64,000 nt of DNA from NCBI RefSeq assembly GCF_017495225.1, contig NZ_JAFEIG010000020.1, positions 124,001 through 188,000 on the forward strand, written 5' to 3'. The position numbers and the translations under genes were made by a program. Shown here piece by piece: positions 19,352-27,152 of this stretch. How positions within the stretch are numbered: position 1 is the first letter of the stretch; every line of letters begins with the position of its first letter. The stretch is from Daejeonella sp. (GTDB lineage: Bacteria > Bacteroidota > Bacteroidia > Sphingobacteriales > Sphingobacteriaceae). Under the pieces are notes generated by a model. That model ran no database searches. It saw only the letters and a program-made list of their open reading frames with translations, and was not told where the DNA came from.

Positions 19352-19389
19352 GTTAAGAAAATAAAAAGAGAATCTTAAATTTCCTTAAC
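19352..19389 (-). promoter_or_regulatory. 11-bp stem overlapping the leader-peptide stop codon, with an alternative partner
   Basis: In the transcript GUUAAGGAAAU (19389-19379) pairs with AUUUUCUUAAC (19362-19352) over 11 positions, one of them G-U, with a 16-nt loop. The 5' arm includes the last two bases of the final Cys codon and the UAA stop of the 42-codon leader frame. A UUAAG in the loop (19378-19374) can compete for CUUAA in the 3' arm. A ribosome waiting at the terminal Cys codons would mask the 5' arm. This is the geometry expected of an attenuator; the function is inferred. Confidence 0.5.
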
Positions 19390-19513
19390 AACAATTCATA
19401 CATCGCATATACATGAAATTATTCATGTTACGTGTTGAACTTACAAGATTTTGAATTCTGATTCTTTTTCCCGGACTTGGAAATAAAGAAATTTGATTGG
19501 TTTCTTTTTTCAT
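19385..19513 (-). CDS. Candidate Met/Cys-rich 42-residue leader peptide
   Basis: ATG at 19513 to TAA at 19387-19385, 42 codons. The first 29 residues (MKKETNQISLFPSPGK...) are unremarkable. The end, MNNFMYMRCMNCC (residues 30-42), has four Met and three Cys in 13 residues. It starts 11 nt after the P1 stem of the SAM-I aptamer and ends 97 nt before metY. There is no hydrophobic segment and no domain I recognise. A Met/Cys-rich tail directly between a SAM riboswitch and a homocysteine-forming enzyme suggests a regulatory leader peptide whose translation senses charged tRNA-Met or tRNA-Cys. Chance is possible for so short a frame. Confidence 0.6.
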   Translation of the reverse strand: MKKETNQISLFPSPGKRIRIQNLVSSTRNMNNFMYMRCMNCC

Positions 19514-19523
19514 TTTATTATTT

Positions 19524-19627
19524 GTTTATAGTTTCCCTTGCGGGACAGGAATTGGCACCTTCCCCGAAACCGATCGGGGGGTTGTCAGTGGGTCATTGAG
19601 CCTGATCTCTCGCCACTTCTGTATAAA
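19524..19627 (-). ncRNA. SAM-I riboswitch (S-box) aptamer
   Basis: Reading the minus strand, AGAAGTGGCGAGAGATCAG and the core ACTGACAACCC are followed by a GC-rich P3 hairpin (CCCCGA...TCGGGG), then GGTGCCAATTCCTGTCC, the most conserved S-box block. P4 is TCCC-GCAA-GGGA. The P1 stem closes as UUUAUA (19627-19622) with UAUAAA (19530-19525). It senses S-adenosylmethionine and should lower expression of the metY-metX-hom operon when SAM is plentiful. No clear terminator follows P1 directly; the 42-codon leader frame does. Confidence 0.93.
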
Positions 19628-19628
19628 T

Positions 19629-19646
19629 CAATAAATGAATTTATTG
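19629..19646 (-). repeat. AT palindrome immediately upstream of the SAM-I aptamer
   Basis: CAATAAAT / ATTTATTG, an 8-bp perfect inverted repeat with a 2-nt centre, ends 2 nt before the aptamer P1 strand. It could be a protein operator or a leader stem-loop. Confidence 0.45.
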
Positions 19647-19654
19647 AAGACAGA

Positions 19655-19670
19655 TTGGTGTTGCCACCAA
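19655..19670 (-). promoter_or_regulatory. GCAA-tetraloop hairpin near the 5' end of the metY transcript
   Basis: On the minus strand TTGGTG-GCAA-CACCAA, a 6-bp perfect stem with a GNRA-class loop, begins about 10 nt downstream of the proposed -7 box, so it would lie at the extreme 5' end of the mRNA. Such caps can stabilise transcripts. It has no T run and does not look like a terminator for the upstream metB-like gene. Confidence 0.45.
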
Positions 19671-19679
19671 ATAATATTT

Positions 19680-19712
19680 CAAATATATGGTCAAAAACGT
19701 GTAAAAACCAAA
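19680..19712 (-). promoter_or_regulatory. Promoter of the metY-metX-hom operon
   Basis: On the minus strand TTTG (19712-19709), a 21-bp spacer and TATATTTG (19687-19680) match the Bacteroidota -33/-7 consensus TTTG-N19/21-TAnnTTTG. Transcription would start near 19673, about 45 nt before the riboswitch. I see no terminator between the upstream gene stop (19760) and this promoter, so read-through is possible. Confidence 0.6.
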
Positions 19713-19759
19713 TTTAATTTTATTTTGTTTGTAATATACTGATTATCAACAATTTAATT

Positions 19760-20884
19760 TTAGGCTATCATTGATAAAGCGTGTTTTAAATCATCTATAA
19801 GGTCTGATGGATTTTCTAAACCTACCGAAACCCGAATTAAATTTTGTGGAGTTTTTGTCTCTGGACCCTCAACAGATGCTCTATGTTCTATTAAGCTTTC
19901 AACACCACCTAAACTGGTAGCTTGAGTAAATATCTTAACTGAATTAACTAGTTTCCTAGCTTCATCAGAGCCTCCTTTAACTAAAAATGATAACATACCT
20001 CCAAAAGAACTCATCTGCTTCTTAGCTATTTCATGTCCTTGGTGGTCAGATAAACCAGGATAATACACTTTTTCTACACCATCATGTGCATTTAAAAAAT
20101 TAGCAATTTGCATAGCATTTTCGGTGTGAGCACGCATTCTATAGGGTAATGTTTTAATCCCACGCACAGTCATATAGCAGTCAAAAGGAGCTGGAACAGC
20201 ACCAGAAAGTACTTGCACATTTCTAATTTTCTTCCAAAAATCATCGTCTTTTAAAGTTGCCAATGCTCCACCAATTACATCGCTATGACCTCCTAAATAT
20301 TTTGTAGTAGAATGCATAACCATATCACATCCTAATTCTAAAGGCCTTTGAAGCATAGGCGTACTAAATGTATTATCGCAAACTACCACTATTCCATTAT
20401 CCTTAGCAATTTTTACTAGAGATTGGATATCGCAAATTTTAAGCAGGGGATTGGATGGTGTTTCAATCCAGATGAGTTTAGTATTATGTCTAATTACTTT
20501 TTTTACAGATTCTAAGTCGGATAAATCAATAAAATCAACTTCGATAATTCCATGAAAAACTTGTAATAATTGATTTCTCAATCCGTGATACATATCATCA
20601 GGTGCAATTATATGAACTCCAGGTCCTAAAGCTTGAAAAACAGCTGCACCAGCAGCATTACCGGAAGAAAACGCCGCTGCCGATTCGGCACCTTCCAATT
20701 GTCCAATTACATTTTCTAATGATTTTCTATTGGGATTGTCGGCACGTGAATAAACATATCCACCCGGATATTCGCCATCTTCACCACGCTCAAAGGTAGT
20801 CGACAAAGTAATTGGCTGAATGGCAGCTTTTGTATGCTCGTCTATTGAATTACCTGCATGTATGGCTATGGTTTCGATTTTCAT
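19760..20884 (-). CDS. Cystathionine gamma-synthase/lyase-type PLP enzyme
   Basis: 374 residues from the ATG at 20884 (an ATG at 20893 adds three residues). Same PLP superfamily as MetY but the shorter CGS/CGL type. The PLP Lys lies in MHSTTKYLGGHSDVIGG at about 196. TIAIHAGNSIDEHTKAAIQPITLSTTF and SLGGVESLIEHRASVEG are typical of the MetB/MetC/CGL clade. It makes or breaks cystathionine, linking cysteine and homocysteine. Which direction cannot be read from sequence, so no symbol is given. It sits upstream of the riboswitch and seems to have its own promoter. Confidence 0.88.
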   Translation of the reverse strand: MKIETIAIHAGNSIDEHTKAAIQPITLSTTFERGEDGEYPGGYVYSRADNPNRKSLENVIGQLEGAESAAAFSSGNAAGAAVFQALGPGVHIIAPDDMYHGLRNQLLQVFHGIIEVDFIDLSDLESVKKVIRHNTKLIWIETPSNPLLKICDIQSLVKIAKDNGIVVVCDNTFSTPMLQRPLELGCDMVMHSTTKYLGGHSDVIGGALATLKDDDFWKKIRNVQVLSGAVPAPFDCYMTVRGIKTLPYRMRAHTENAMQIANFLNAHDGVEKVYYPGLSDHQGHEIAKKQMSSFGGMLSFLVKGGSDEARKLVNSVKIFTQATSLGGVESLIEHRASVEGPETKTPQNLIRVSVGLENPSDLIDDLKHALSMIA

Positions 20885-20957
20885 ATTATTCAATTTATGT
20901 TTTCATTAGAAATTATGCAGCAAGATAATTAAAGATTAAAAAATGGGACCTTATTAA

Positions 20958-20990
20958 ATCATTTTATTCAGTAATAAAGATCATTTTATT
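20958..20990. repeat. Direct repeat in the metB-like/mqnE divergent intergenic region
   Basis: ATCATTTTATT occurs at 20958-20968 and again at 20980-20990, a 22-bp period close to two helical turns, between the divergent starts of the metB-like gene and mqnE. It could be a tandem regulator site, but low complexity in AT-rich DNA makes chance possible. Confidence 0.3.
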
Positions 20991-21051
20991 AAAAATAATT
21001 AAATAATTAAGGCTTTTACAAGCAAATGATAATGAATCTTATACAATATTG

Positions 21052-21059
21052 TATTTTTG
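21052..21059 (+). promoter_or_regulatory. Possible -7 box for mqnE
   Basis: TATTTTTG matches TAnnTTTG 13 bp upstream of the mqnE ATG. No TTG/TTTG at the usual spacing. If real, the 5' UTR would be very short. Confidence 0.35.
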
Positions 21060-21072
21060 TAGAAATACTAAA

Positions 21073-22266
21073 ATGAACGCTGCTACAAAATTAGAACTGC
21101 TAATAGGTGATTCAAGCCTTTCTACTGAGCTAAAACTTATCGCTGAAAAGGTTAAATCTAACCAACGTATTTCCTTTGATGAAGGTGTATTACTCTATGA
21201 AAAGGCCGAATTAGGATATTTGGGTGTACTAGCCAATTATATTCGCGAAAAGCGTCATGGTGATAAGACCTATTTTAATCGTAATTTTCATATAGAACCT
21301 ACCAATTTATGTATCTACGATTGTAAATTTTGCTCTTACTCAGTTTTAATTAAAGAGAAATCGCAAGGTTGGGAATATACTATGGAGCAGATGCTCGATA
21401 TAGTTAAAAACTATGATGGTCAGCCAGTTACTGAAGTTCATATTGTTGGTGGGGTTTTACCTCAATATGATTTAAAATTCTACTCCGAACTTTTCACTGC
21501 GATTCATAAACACAGACCTGATCTTCATGTAAAAGCTTTAACCCCCGTTGAATATCACTATATTTTCAAAAAGGCTAAAGTTGATTATGCAACTGGCATG
21601 AAATTAATGAAAGAGGCTGGTTTAGATTCCATTCCTGGTGGTGGCGCCGAAATTTTTGCTCCTGAAATAAGAGAAATTATAGCTAAAGACAAGTGTACTG
21701 GCGAGGAGTGGCTTCAAATACATGAAGAATGGCATAAACTGGGTATGCGCTCAAATGCAACCATGTTATATGGTCATATTGAGAAATTTGAACATCGTAT
21801 AGATCACTTAGAGCAGCTTCGTGCACTTCAAGATAAAACTGGTGGCTTTCAGACTTTTATTCCTCTAAAGTTTAGAAATCAAGACAATCAAATGTCGCAT
21901 GTTCCTGAAGTTTCAGTTATTGAAGATCTTCGCAATTATGCAATTTCTCGTATTTATCTCGATAATTTTGATCATATCAAGGCCTATTGGGCAATGATTA
22001 GTCGCAGTACGGCTCAATTATCCCTAAATTTTGGTGTTGATGATATTGATGGAACTTTAGATGATACAACTAAAATTTATTCTATGGCCGGTGCAGAAGA
22101 ACAGCATCCTGCAATGAGTACCCAAGAATTAGTTGAACTTATCAAAAATATTGGTAGACATCCAGTTGAACGAGATACTTTATATAATGTAATCACTGAT
22201 TATAAAGATTTTGAATTCCCTGTGGAGGAAAAACCTAAATATTATCAATTACCTGTTATCAATTGA
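21073..22266 (+). CDS. mqnE: Aminofutalosine synthase (radical SAM)
   Basis: 397 residues from the ATG at 21073; an upstream in-frame ATG at 21049 overlaps the proposed -7 box. The radical-SAM cluster motif is CIYDCKFCSYS (C-x3-C-x2-C) at about residue 77, preceded by NRNFHIEPTN. HIVGGVLPQYDLKFY, KALTPVEYHYIF and GGGAEIFAPEIR are typical of MqnE, as distinct from MqnC. It joins the product of MqnA to SAM to give aminofutalosine in the futalosine route to menaquinone. Its stop overlaps the TTG start of the next gene, and mqnA follows. Confidence 0.93.
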   Translation: MNAATKLELLIGDSSLSTELKLIAEKVKSNQRISFDEGVLLYEKAELGYLGVLANYIREKRHGDKTYFNRNFHIEPTNLCIYDCKFCSYSVLIKEKSQGWEYTMEQMLDIVKNYDGQPVTEVHIVGGVLPQYDLKFYSELFTAIHKHRPDLHVKALTPVEYHYIFKKAKVDYATGMKLMKEAGLDSIPGGGAEIFAPEIREIIAKDKCTGEEWLQIHEEWHKLGMRSNATMLYGHIEKFEHRIDHLEQLRALQDKTGGFQTFIPLKFRNQDNQMSHVPEVSVIEDLRNYAISRIYLDNFDHIKAYWAMISRSTAQLSLNFGVDDIDGTLDDTTKIYSMAGAEEQHPAMSTQELVELIKNIGRHPVERDTLYNVITDYKDFEFPVEEKPKYYQLPVIN

Positions 22267-22874
22267 GAAAGGTAATTTATATCATTCGGCATGGCGAAAC
22301 GGACTTGAATAAAATGGGTATTGTTCAAGGGCGTGGAATGGATACTGAATTAAATGAAAAGGGGAGAGCACAAGCCGAAGCATTTTATCAAGCATACAAA
22401 GATGTACCATTTGATAAAATATATACTTCTACCCTAAAAAGAACACATCAGACTGTTCAAAATTTCATTGATAAGCATATCCCATGGGTACAATTTGCTG
22501 GTTTAGACGAATTAGGATGGGGTATTCACGAAGGTCAACAAAGCACTGAAAAATTAAGATCCGACTTTCATGAAATTACTGAACACTGGAAGGCTGGAAA
22601 TTTGCATCATAAGTTTGAACGTGGCGAAAGTCCGCTTGAAGTTAAAGAACGCCAATTAATTGTCCTAGAGAAATTAATTGAAGAAAATGAAGATGAAAAT
22701 ATACTTATCTGTATGCATGGTCGTGCTATGCGACTTTTTCTTTGTCTTTTAACAAATAAACCTCTCACTGAAATGGATACCTTCCCACATACTAATACCA
22801 CGCTTTATAAGATTGGTTTTGATGGAAATGACTTCCATATACTTGAATTTAATAATACAAAACACTTAGACTAA
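22263..22874 (+). CDS. Histidine phosphatase family protein (phosphoglycerate mutase-like)
   Basis: 203 residues. The RHG motif YIIRHGETDLNKMG carries the phospho-accepting His at about residue 9; TSTLKRTHQTV, the acid in LDELGWGIHEGQ and the second catalytic His in ICMHGRAMR complete the set. The start is TTG, overlapping the mqnE stop by 4 bp, so it is translationally coupled. Its place between mqnE and mqnA hints at a role near menaquinone synthesis, but that route has no known step needing this fold; it may act on an unrelated phosphoester. Confidence 0.85.
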   Translation: MRKVIYIIRHGETDLNKMGIVQGRGMDTELNEKGRAQAEAFYQAYKDVPFDKIYTSTLKRTHQTVQNFIDKHIPWVQFAGLDELGWGIHEGQQSTEKLRSDFHEITEHWKAGNLHHKFERGESPLEVKERQLIVLEKLIEENEDENILICMHGRAMRLFLCLLTNKPLTEMDTFPHTNTTLYKIGFDGNDFHILEFNNTKHLD

Positions 22875-22878
22875 TTAA

Positions 22879-23604
22879 TTGATTTTGAATAAGTTAAAAG
22901 TATCTGCCGTTTCTTACACTAATTCCAAACCCTTTGTTTTTGGATTATTGCATTCAGATATATTGGATAAAATTGAATTAAGTTTAGATATACCTTCAGT
23001 TTGTGCATTAAAACTAATTGAAAATCAAGTAGATATAGGATTGGTTCCAGTAGCAGCATTACTTCAAATTCCCAATTATCATATCATATCTGATTATTGT
23101 ATTGGGGCTAATGGGGCTGTAGACTCCGTTTTTATTTTTAGTAATAAGCCAATTTCGGAAATAAAAACACTCAAATTGGATAGTCAATCTCGCACTTCTA
23201 ATAATTTAGCAAGAGTTCTTATAAAAAATTACTGGAAATGTACTCCGGAATTTGTAGAACATGAAAATGCGGACGCTTTTGTTCAAATTGGCGATAGAAC
23301 TTTTGGCAAAAAAGATCAATTTTTATTCCATTATGATTTATCAGAGGAATGGTTCAAGTTTACTGGTTTACCTTTTGCATTCGCTGTTTGGGCTGCAAAT
23401 AAGCCTATATCAGAAATCTTTAAGGATGAGTTTAATGCAGCATTAAAATTCGGACTTGAACAGAGAGATCGAGTGTTAAATGATCTAAAATCAGTGGATA
23501 ATTTTGATTTAAGCGATTATTTAATGAATAAAATTGATTTTAACCTAAATGAAGATAAGTTAAAGGCAATTAAGAAATTTCATGACTTAATAAGAGATCT
23601 TTAA
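22879..23604 (+). CDS. mqnA: Chorismate dehydratase MqnA
   Basis: 241 residues, periplasmic-binding-protein-like MqnA/MqnD fold. KVSAVSYTNSKPFVFGL at the start, then CALKLIENQVDIGLVPVAAL, then LDSQSRTSNNLARVL and LPFAFAVWAANKP, all conserved in MqnA. It dehydrates chorismate to 3-enolpyruvylbenzoate, the first step of the futalosine pathway. Only TTG starts are available (22879, or 22885 two codons later). Four bases separate it from the histidine phosphatase. Confidence 0.9.
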   Translation: MILNKLKVSAVSYTNSKPFVFGLLHSDILDKIELSLDIPSVCALKLIENQVDIGLVPVAALLQIPNYHIISDYCIGANGAVDSVFIFSNKPISEIKTLKLDSQSRTSNNLARVLIKNYWKCTPEFVEHENADAFVQIGDRTFGKKDQFLFHYDLSEEWFKFTGLPFAFAVWAANKPISEIFKDEFNAALKFGLEQRDRVLNDLKSVDNFDLSDYLMNKIDFNLNEDKLKAIKKFHDLIRDL

Positions 23605-23606
23605 AT

Positions 23607-24476
23607 TTATAATCTACTTAAAACCAGCTGAATAGCTTCATCAATTACTTTAGCTGGATTGCTTGAGAATTCAAATTTAACTCTACTCGCCAAGATAGCA
23701 TTTATAGATATCGCCTTATGGCCCATAGCCTTAGAAAGCGCATAAATACCCGCAGTTTCCATTTCTAAATTTGTAATTCTTTGATTGTTGAATGAAAAGC
23801 TTGTAAAAAGATCCACTAAACCCGGAAAAGCACTTTTTGCACGAACTTCTCGACCTTGTGGTGAGTAAAAACCGGGTGCTGTAAGTGTAAGTCCCTTAGG
23901 TAAATCTTTTCCAATTTTTTCTAATAAACTGGGATCAACTCTAGTAACATAGGGAGAAATGCCCTTTAAATGATGAAAATGCGACTTTATAGCATCTGAT
24001 AACAAAAGCTCCTCAGCACTAAGTTCATGGAGATAATAATTCATTAAGGCATCTAGCCCTACACCATATTCAGAAACTAGAATACTTCCCATGGGAATAT
24101 CATTTTGTACAGTTCCAGAAGTTCCAACTCTAATAATATCTAGACTTTTTAGATCTTCTTTTACCATTCTAGTACTGAAATCTATATTAACCAATGCATC
24201 AAGTTCATTGATTACAATATCAATATTGTCTGTACCAATACCTGTAGAAATTACAGTAATGCGTTTTGAACCTAGATAACCGGTATGAGTAATAAATTCA
24301 CGCTTACCCTTTTTCAGTTCAATGCGATCAAAATATCTACTTACCTCAGAAACTCTTTCAGGATCGCCAACAGTAATAACCGTATCTGCAACATCCTCAG
24401 GCAATAAATTAAGGTGATAGATACTCCCATCTGGGTTTATGATTAAATCGGCATTTGAGATGGTTTTCATGGGCAA
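23607..24476 (-). CDS. Nucleoside phosphorylase (uridine/purine phosphorylase family)
   Basis: 289 residues. The family motifs VITVGDPERVSEVSRYF, TVISTGIGTDNIDIVINELDAL and VGTSGTVQNDIPMGSILVSE are present, as is NLEMETAGIYALSKAMGH, the base- and ribose-binding region. It catalyses reversible phosphorolysis of a nucleoside in the cytosol; uridine phosphorylase is the closest pattern. It faces mqnA end to end with 2 bp between stops. A futalosine-hydrolase role suggested by location is not supported by the motifs. Confidence 0.87.
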   Translation of the reverse strand: MPMKTISNADLIINPDGSIYHLNLLPEDVADTVITVGDPERVSEVSRYFDRIELKKGKREFITHTGYLGSKRITVISTGIGTDNIDIVINELDALVNIDFSTRMVKEDLKSLDIIRVGTSGTVQNDIPMGSILVSEYGVGLDALMNYYLHELSAEELLLSDAIKSHFHHLKGISPYVTRVDPSLLEKIGKDLPKGLTLTAPGFYSPQGREVRAKSAFPGLVDLFTSFSFNNQRITNLEMETAGIYALSKAMGHKAISINAILASRVKFEFSSNPAKVIDEAIQLVLSRL

Positions 24477-24536
24477 AGAGCTAGAATAAATACAAATTTA
24501 CAGCATATTTTAGTGATTTTCTTTATCAATCCTGTT

Positions 24537-25142
24537 TTATCCTTTCCACTTTAATCCTTCAACTTTCTCTAAGCGACCAAGAACTTTATTAACCTGAGAT
24601 TGCCTAATTTCAATATCTAAGGAACAATTTAGGTCAAATTGCTGATTAAAGATTCTTAAACCTTCATCTTTAATTATCTTCATCACTTCATTCATTACAG
24701 AATGTCCAAATTCAAGTTTAAATATAAGATCAATGGTTTTTTCAATAACATTTGCCTGATTTATAGCATCTTGTGTTGCAGATTTATAAGCATTTATTAA
24801 TCCTGGTACACCCAATAAAGTTCCGCCAAAATAGCGAACAACAACAGCTAAAACGTTTGTTAAATCAGAGGATAAAAGCGTATTTAAAATAGGTCTACCT
24901 GCAGTCCCGGAAGGCTCACCATCATCATTTATCCTGAATACTGTTCGATCTGAGCCAATTCTCATTGCCCAACAGTGATGCCTTGCCTTTGGATGCAAAG
25001 CTTTGAGCTCAGCAATTATATTCTTTATTTCTTCTTCAGATTTAATGGGATATAAATAGGCAATAAAACGGCTTCCTTTATCTCTGAAAATGCCTTCGAC
25101 TTCCTTTTCTATAGTTTTATATGTATCATCAAAAAGCATCAT
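24537..25142 (-). CDS. YigZ/IMPACT family protein (UPF0029)
   Basis: 201 residues. N-terminal IMPACT domain (about 1-115) with DKGSRFIAYLYP, HHCWAMRIG, NDDGEPSGTAGRPIL and VVRYFGGTLLGVPGL, the classic YigZ string. A DUF1949-type ferredoxin-like domain (about 135-198) follows. Conserved cytosolic protein with proposed RNA or translation-stress links; no established reaction. Start ATG directly abuts the DMT transporter stop, continuing the ribD run. Confidence 0.88.
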   Translation of the reverse strand: MMLFDDTYKTIEKEVEGIFRDKGSRFIAYLYPIKSEEEIKNIIAELKALHPKARHHCWAMRIGSDRTVFRINDDGEPSGTAGRPILNTLLSSDLTNVLAVVVRYFGGTLLGVPGLINAYKSATQDAINQANVIEKTIDLIFKLEFGHSVMNEVMKIIKDEGLRIFNQQFDLNCSLDIEIRQSQVNKVLGRLEKVEGLKWKG

Positions 25143-25994
25143 TTATTTAGCAAAGTATAAAACTAAAATTGAAATTAAGGCAAGTAGGATACCAGCATAG
25201 TTTAAGCGACTAAGGCGCTCTTTGAAGACAAATACCCCAACAGCAGACCCTAAAAGAATTACACCAATATTCATGCTTGAGAATACAATGGACGGCTGAT
25301 TTGCCAAATCTTGATGTGCTTTAAGGTAAAAAAGTATGTTCCCAAAATTGGCTATCCCTAGAATCCAACCACAAATCAAATTGATTAAAGTAAACCTCAA
25401 TTTTTTAAAGAAATATAAATAAAGGAGATAAAAGATGGAGATTGAAAATGCAATAATGAAAACAATAAATAAGGATGAAGTAAAGGGAATATCAGTTGTT
25501 TTAGCAATTTGCTTAAATAGGGTGTCTATGATGCCCATCCCAATAAAAACAAGTAATGGATAGAGCCAAACTCCAGATTTTTCACCTTGATTCTTCTGCC
25601 ATGGAATTGAAAAAACTATAGCAAGAAAAGCTATTCCAATACCAATTATTTTTATTGCCGATTGTTCTTCCCCAAACAAGATAAATGCGGAAAAAACTGG
25701 AATGAAAAGGGATAATCTTTGCGCTATATCAGTCCTGACAATACCCGTATATCTTATAGATAAGGCTAAAATAACAAATAGTGAAGGTAAAAGTACACCC
25801 AAAGCAATATAAACAGAGAAAATACGCTCTGTTAAATTTGGTATTTCAGGCCTATAAATTACCCATGTTAAAAATCCGGCAATTGAGTAATTCCAGGCAA
25901 TTGCTTGTTTATTATCAATTTCATAGCGCTTAGCGAGTTTCAGTAGTACAGAAACTAAAACACTAAAACATACACTTATGAGTATATAAATCAT
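25143..25994 (-). CDS. EamA/DMT-family transporter
   Basis: 283 residues with about ten hydrophobic segments in two EamA repeats (1-130 and 150-283), and a C-terminal VFVFKERLSRLNYAGILLALISILVLYF that is characteristic of the drug/metabolite transporter family. Inner-membrane exporter of unknown substrate. It lies 6 bp after ribD and abuts yigZ, so it is probably cotranscribed; a riboflavin-related substrate would be speculation. Confidence 0.85.
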   Translation of the reverse strand: MIYILISVCFSVLVSVLLKLAKRYEIDNKQAIAWNYSIAGFLTWVIYRPEIPNLTERIFSVYIALGVLLPSLFVILALSIRYTGIVRTDIAQRLSLFIPVFSAFILFGEEQSAIKIIGIGIAFLAIVFSIPWQKNQGEKSGVWLYPLLVFIGMGIIDTLFKQIAKTTDIPFTSSLFIVFIIAFSISIFYLLYLYFFKKLRFTLINLICGWILGIANFGNILFYLKAHQDLANQPSIVFSSMNIGVILLGSAVGVFVFKERLSRLNYAGILLALISILVLYFAK

Positions 25995-26000
25995 TTCAGG

Positions 26001-27041
26001 CTATATTTTGTAAATTTTTAAGGTATCTGGACCAATATTCTTAGTTTCAATCAAAGTATTAGTGATTTTGGGTGCTAAAACACCTTCATCCCAACAATTA
26101 GGAGAAACAAATACTCTAGCTTCATCCCATAATCCTGCCTTAATAAATAGGTCTAATGTTTCTTTACCACCTTCCACAATCAATGATTGAACATCCATTA
26201 TATAAAGTTGATAAGCAATTAATTGGGGCAAATAATCAAAATTTTCAAGCTCTAGGAATTTAATTTTTCCAATTAGCTCTGTCTTTTCTTGATTAAAAAT
26301 AATAGTGTCCTGACTTTGGTCAAAAATATTTAATTCAGCAGGAAGTTCTAATCGACGGTCTACTATAATACGGATTGGATTTCTACCTTCACATTCACGC
26401 ACATTTAATCTAGGATTATCTGCCAGAGCTGTATTTTTACCAATAAGAACAGCATCTTCCTCGGCTCTCCAACGGTGTACTAATTGTTTAGATTCTGGAG
26501 AACTTATCCATTTTTGAGATCCATCTAAAGGTGCAAAATATCCATTTGAAGTTTCAGCCCATTTTAAGATGATATAGGGTCTTTGTTTGCTTATTCGAGT
26601 AAAAAATCGTATATTAAGATTGTAGGATTCATCATTAAGTATATTTTCAATCACTTCAATACCCGCAGACCTTAATTTTTCAATTCCTTTGCCATTTATA
26701 GCCGGAAATGGATCACTACAGCCAATTACAACTTTAGGTATTTCATTAGAAATAATTAAATCAGCACATGGAGGAGTTTTGCCATAGTGGGAGCAGGGCT
26801 CCAAATTGACATAAATAGTTGATTTTTTAAGCAAATCTTTAGCATTCGCATGCTTATCAAACACATCATTAACAGCATTTACTTCAGCATGTGCCTCGCC
26901 AAAGACCATATGATAACCTTCACCAATAATTTTACCATCATGAACAATTACAGAACCGACCATTGGATTCGGACTAACCTTTCCTGCACCCAAAAGTGCA
27001 AGTTCAAGGCAACGATTCATAAAATACTCGTGTTGAGCCAT
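26001..27041 (-). CDS. ribD: Bifunctional riboflavin biosynthesis deaminase-reductase
   Basis: 346 residues. N-terminal deaminase (about 1-145) with zinc motif GEAHAEVNAV and EPCSHYGKTPPC. C-terminal reductase (about 150-346) with LKWAETSNGYFAP, HRWRAEEDAVLIGKNTALADNPRLNVR and LIVEGGKETLDLFI. Carries out two successive steps of riboflavin synthesis in the cytosol. Divergent from prmC across a 111-bp gap, an arrangement often seen in Bacteroidota. No FMN riboswitch is visible upstream. Confidence 0.94.
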   Translation of the reverse strand: MAQHEYFMNRCLELALLGAGKVSPNPMVGSVIVHDGKIIGEGYHMVFGEAHAEVNAVNDVFDKHANAKDLLKKSTIYVNLEPCSHYGKTPPCADLIISNEIPKVVIGCSDPFPAINGKGIEKLRSAGIEVIENILNDESYNLNIRFFTRISKQRPYIILKWAETSNGYFAPLDGSQKWISSPESKQLVHRWRAEEDAVLIGKNTALADNPRLNVRECEGRNPIRIIVDRRLELPAELNIFDQSQDTIIFNQEKTELIGKIKFLELENFDYLPQLIAYQLYIMDVQSLIVEGGKETLDLFIKAGLWDEARVFVSPNCWDEGVLAPKITNTLIETKNIGPDTLKIYKI

Positions 27042-27152
27042 GACACAAAAATAGCATCAATTAGAGAAATTATGGTCAATTAAACAATTTAATTCTCGTG
27101 ATTTAAAATCTATAAATTATGGATTTTAAAGCTAATTGGTTTACTTTGCGGC

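Noticed and set aside
19655-19670. Hairpin as the terminator of the upstream cystathionine-type gene
   Set aside because: No T run follows, and a better explanation is that it lies just after a consensus promoter at the start of the met operon transcript.
23607-24476. Nucleoside phosphorylase as futalosine hydrolase MqnB
   Set aside because: Location suggests it, but the GDPERV, GIGTDN and EMETAG motifs are those of uridine/purine phosphorylases and the N-terminus does not look like MqnB.
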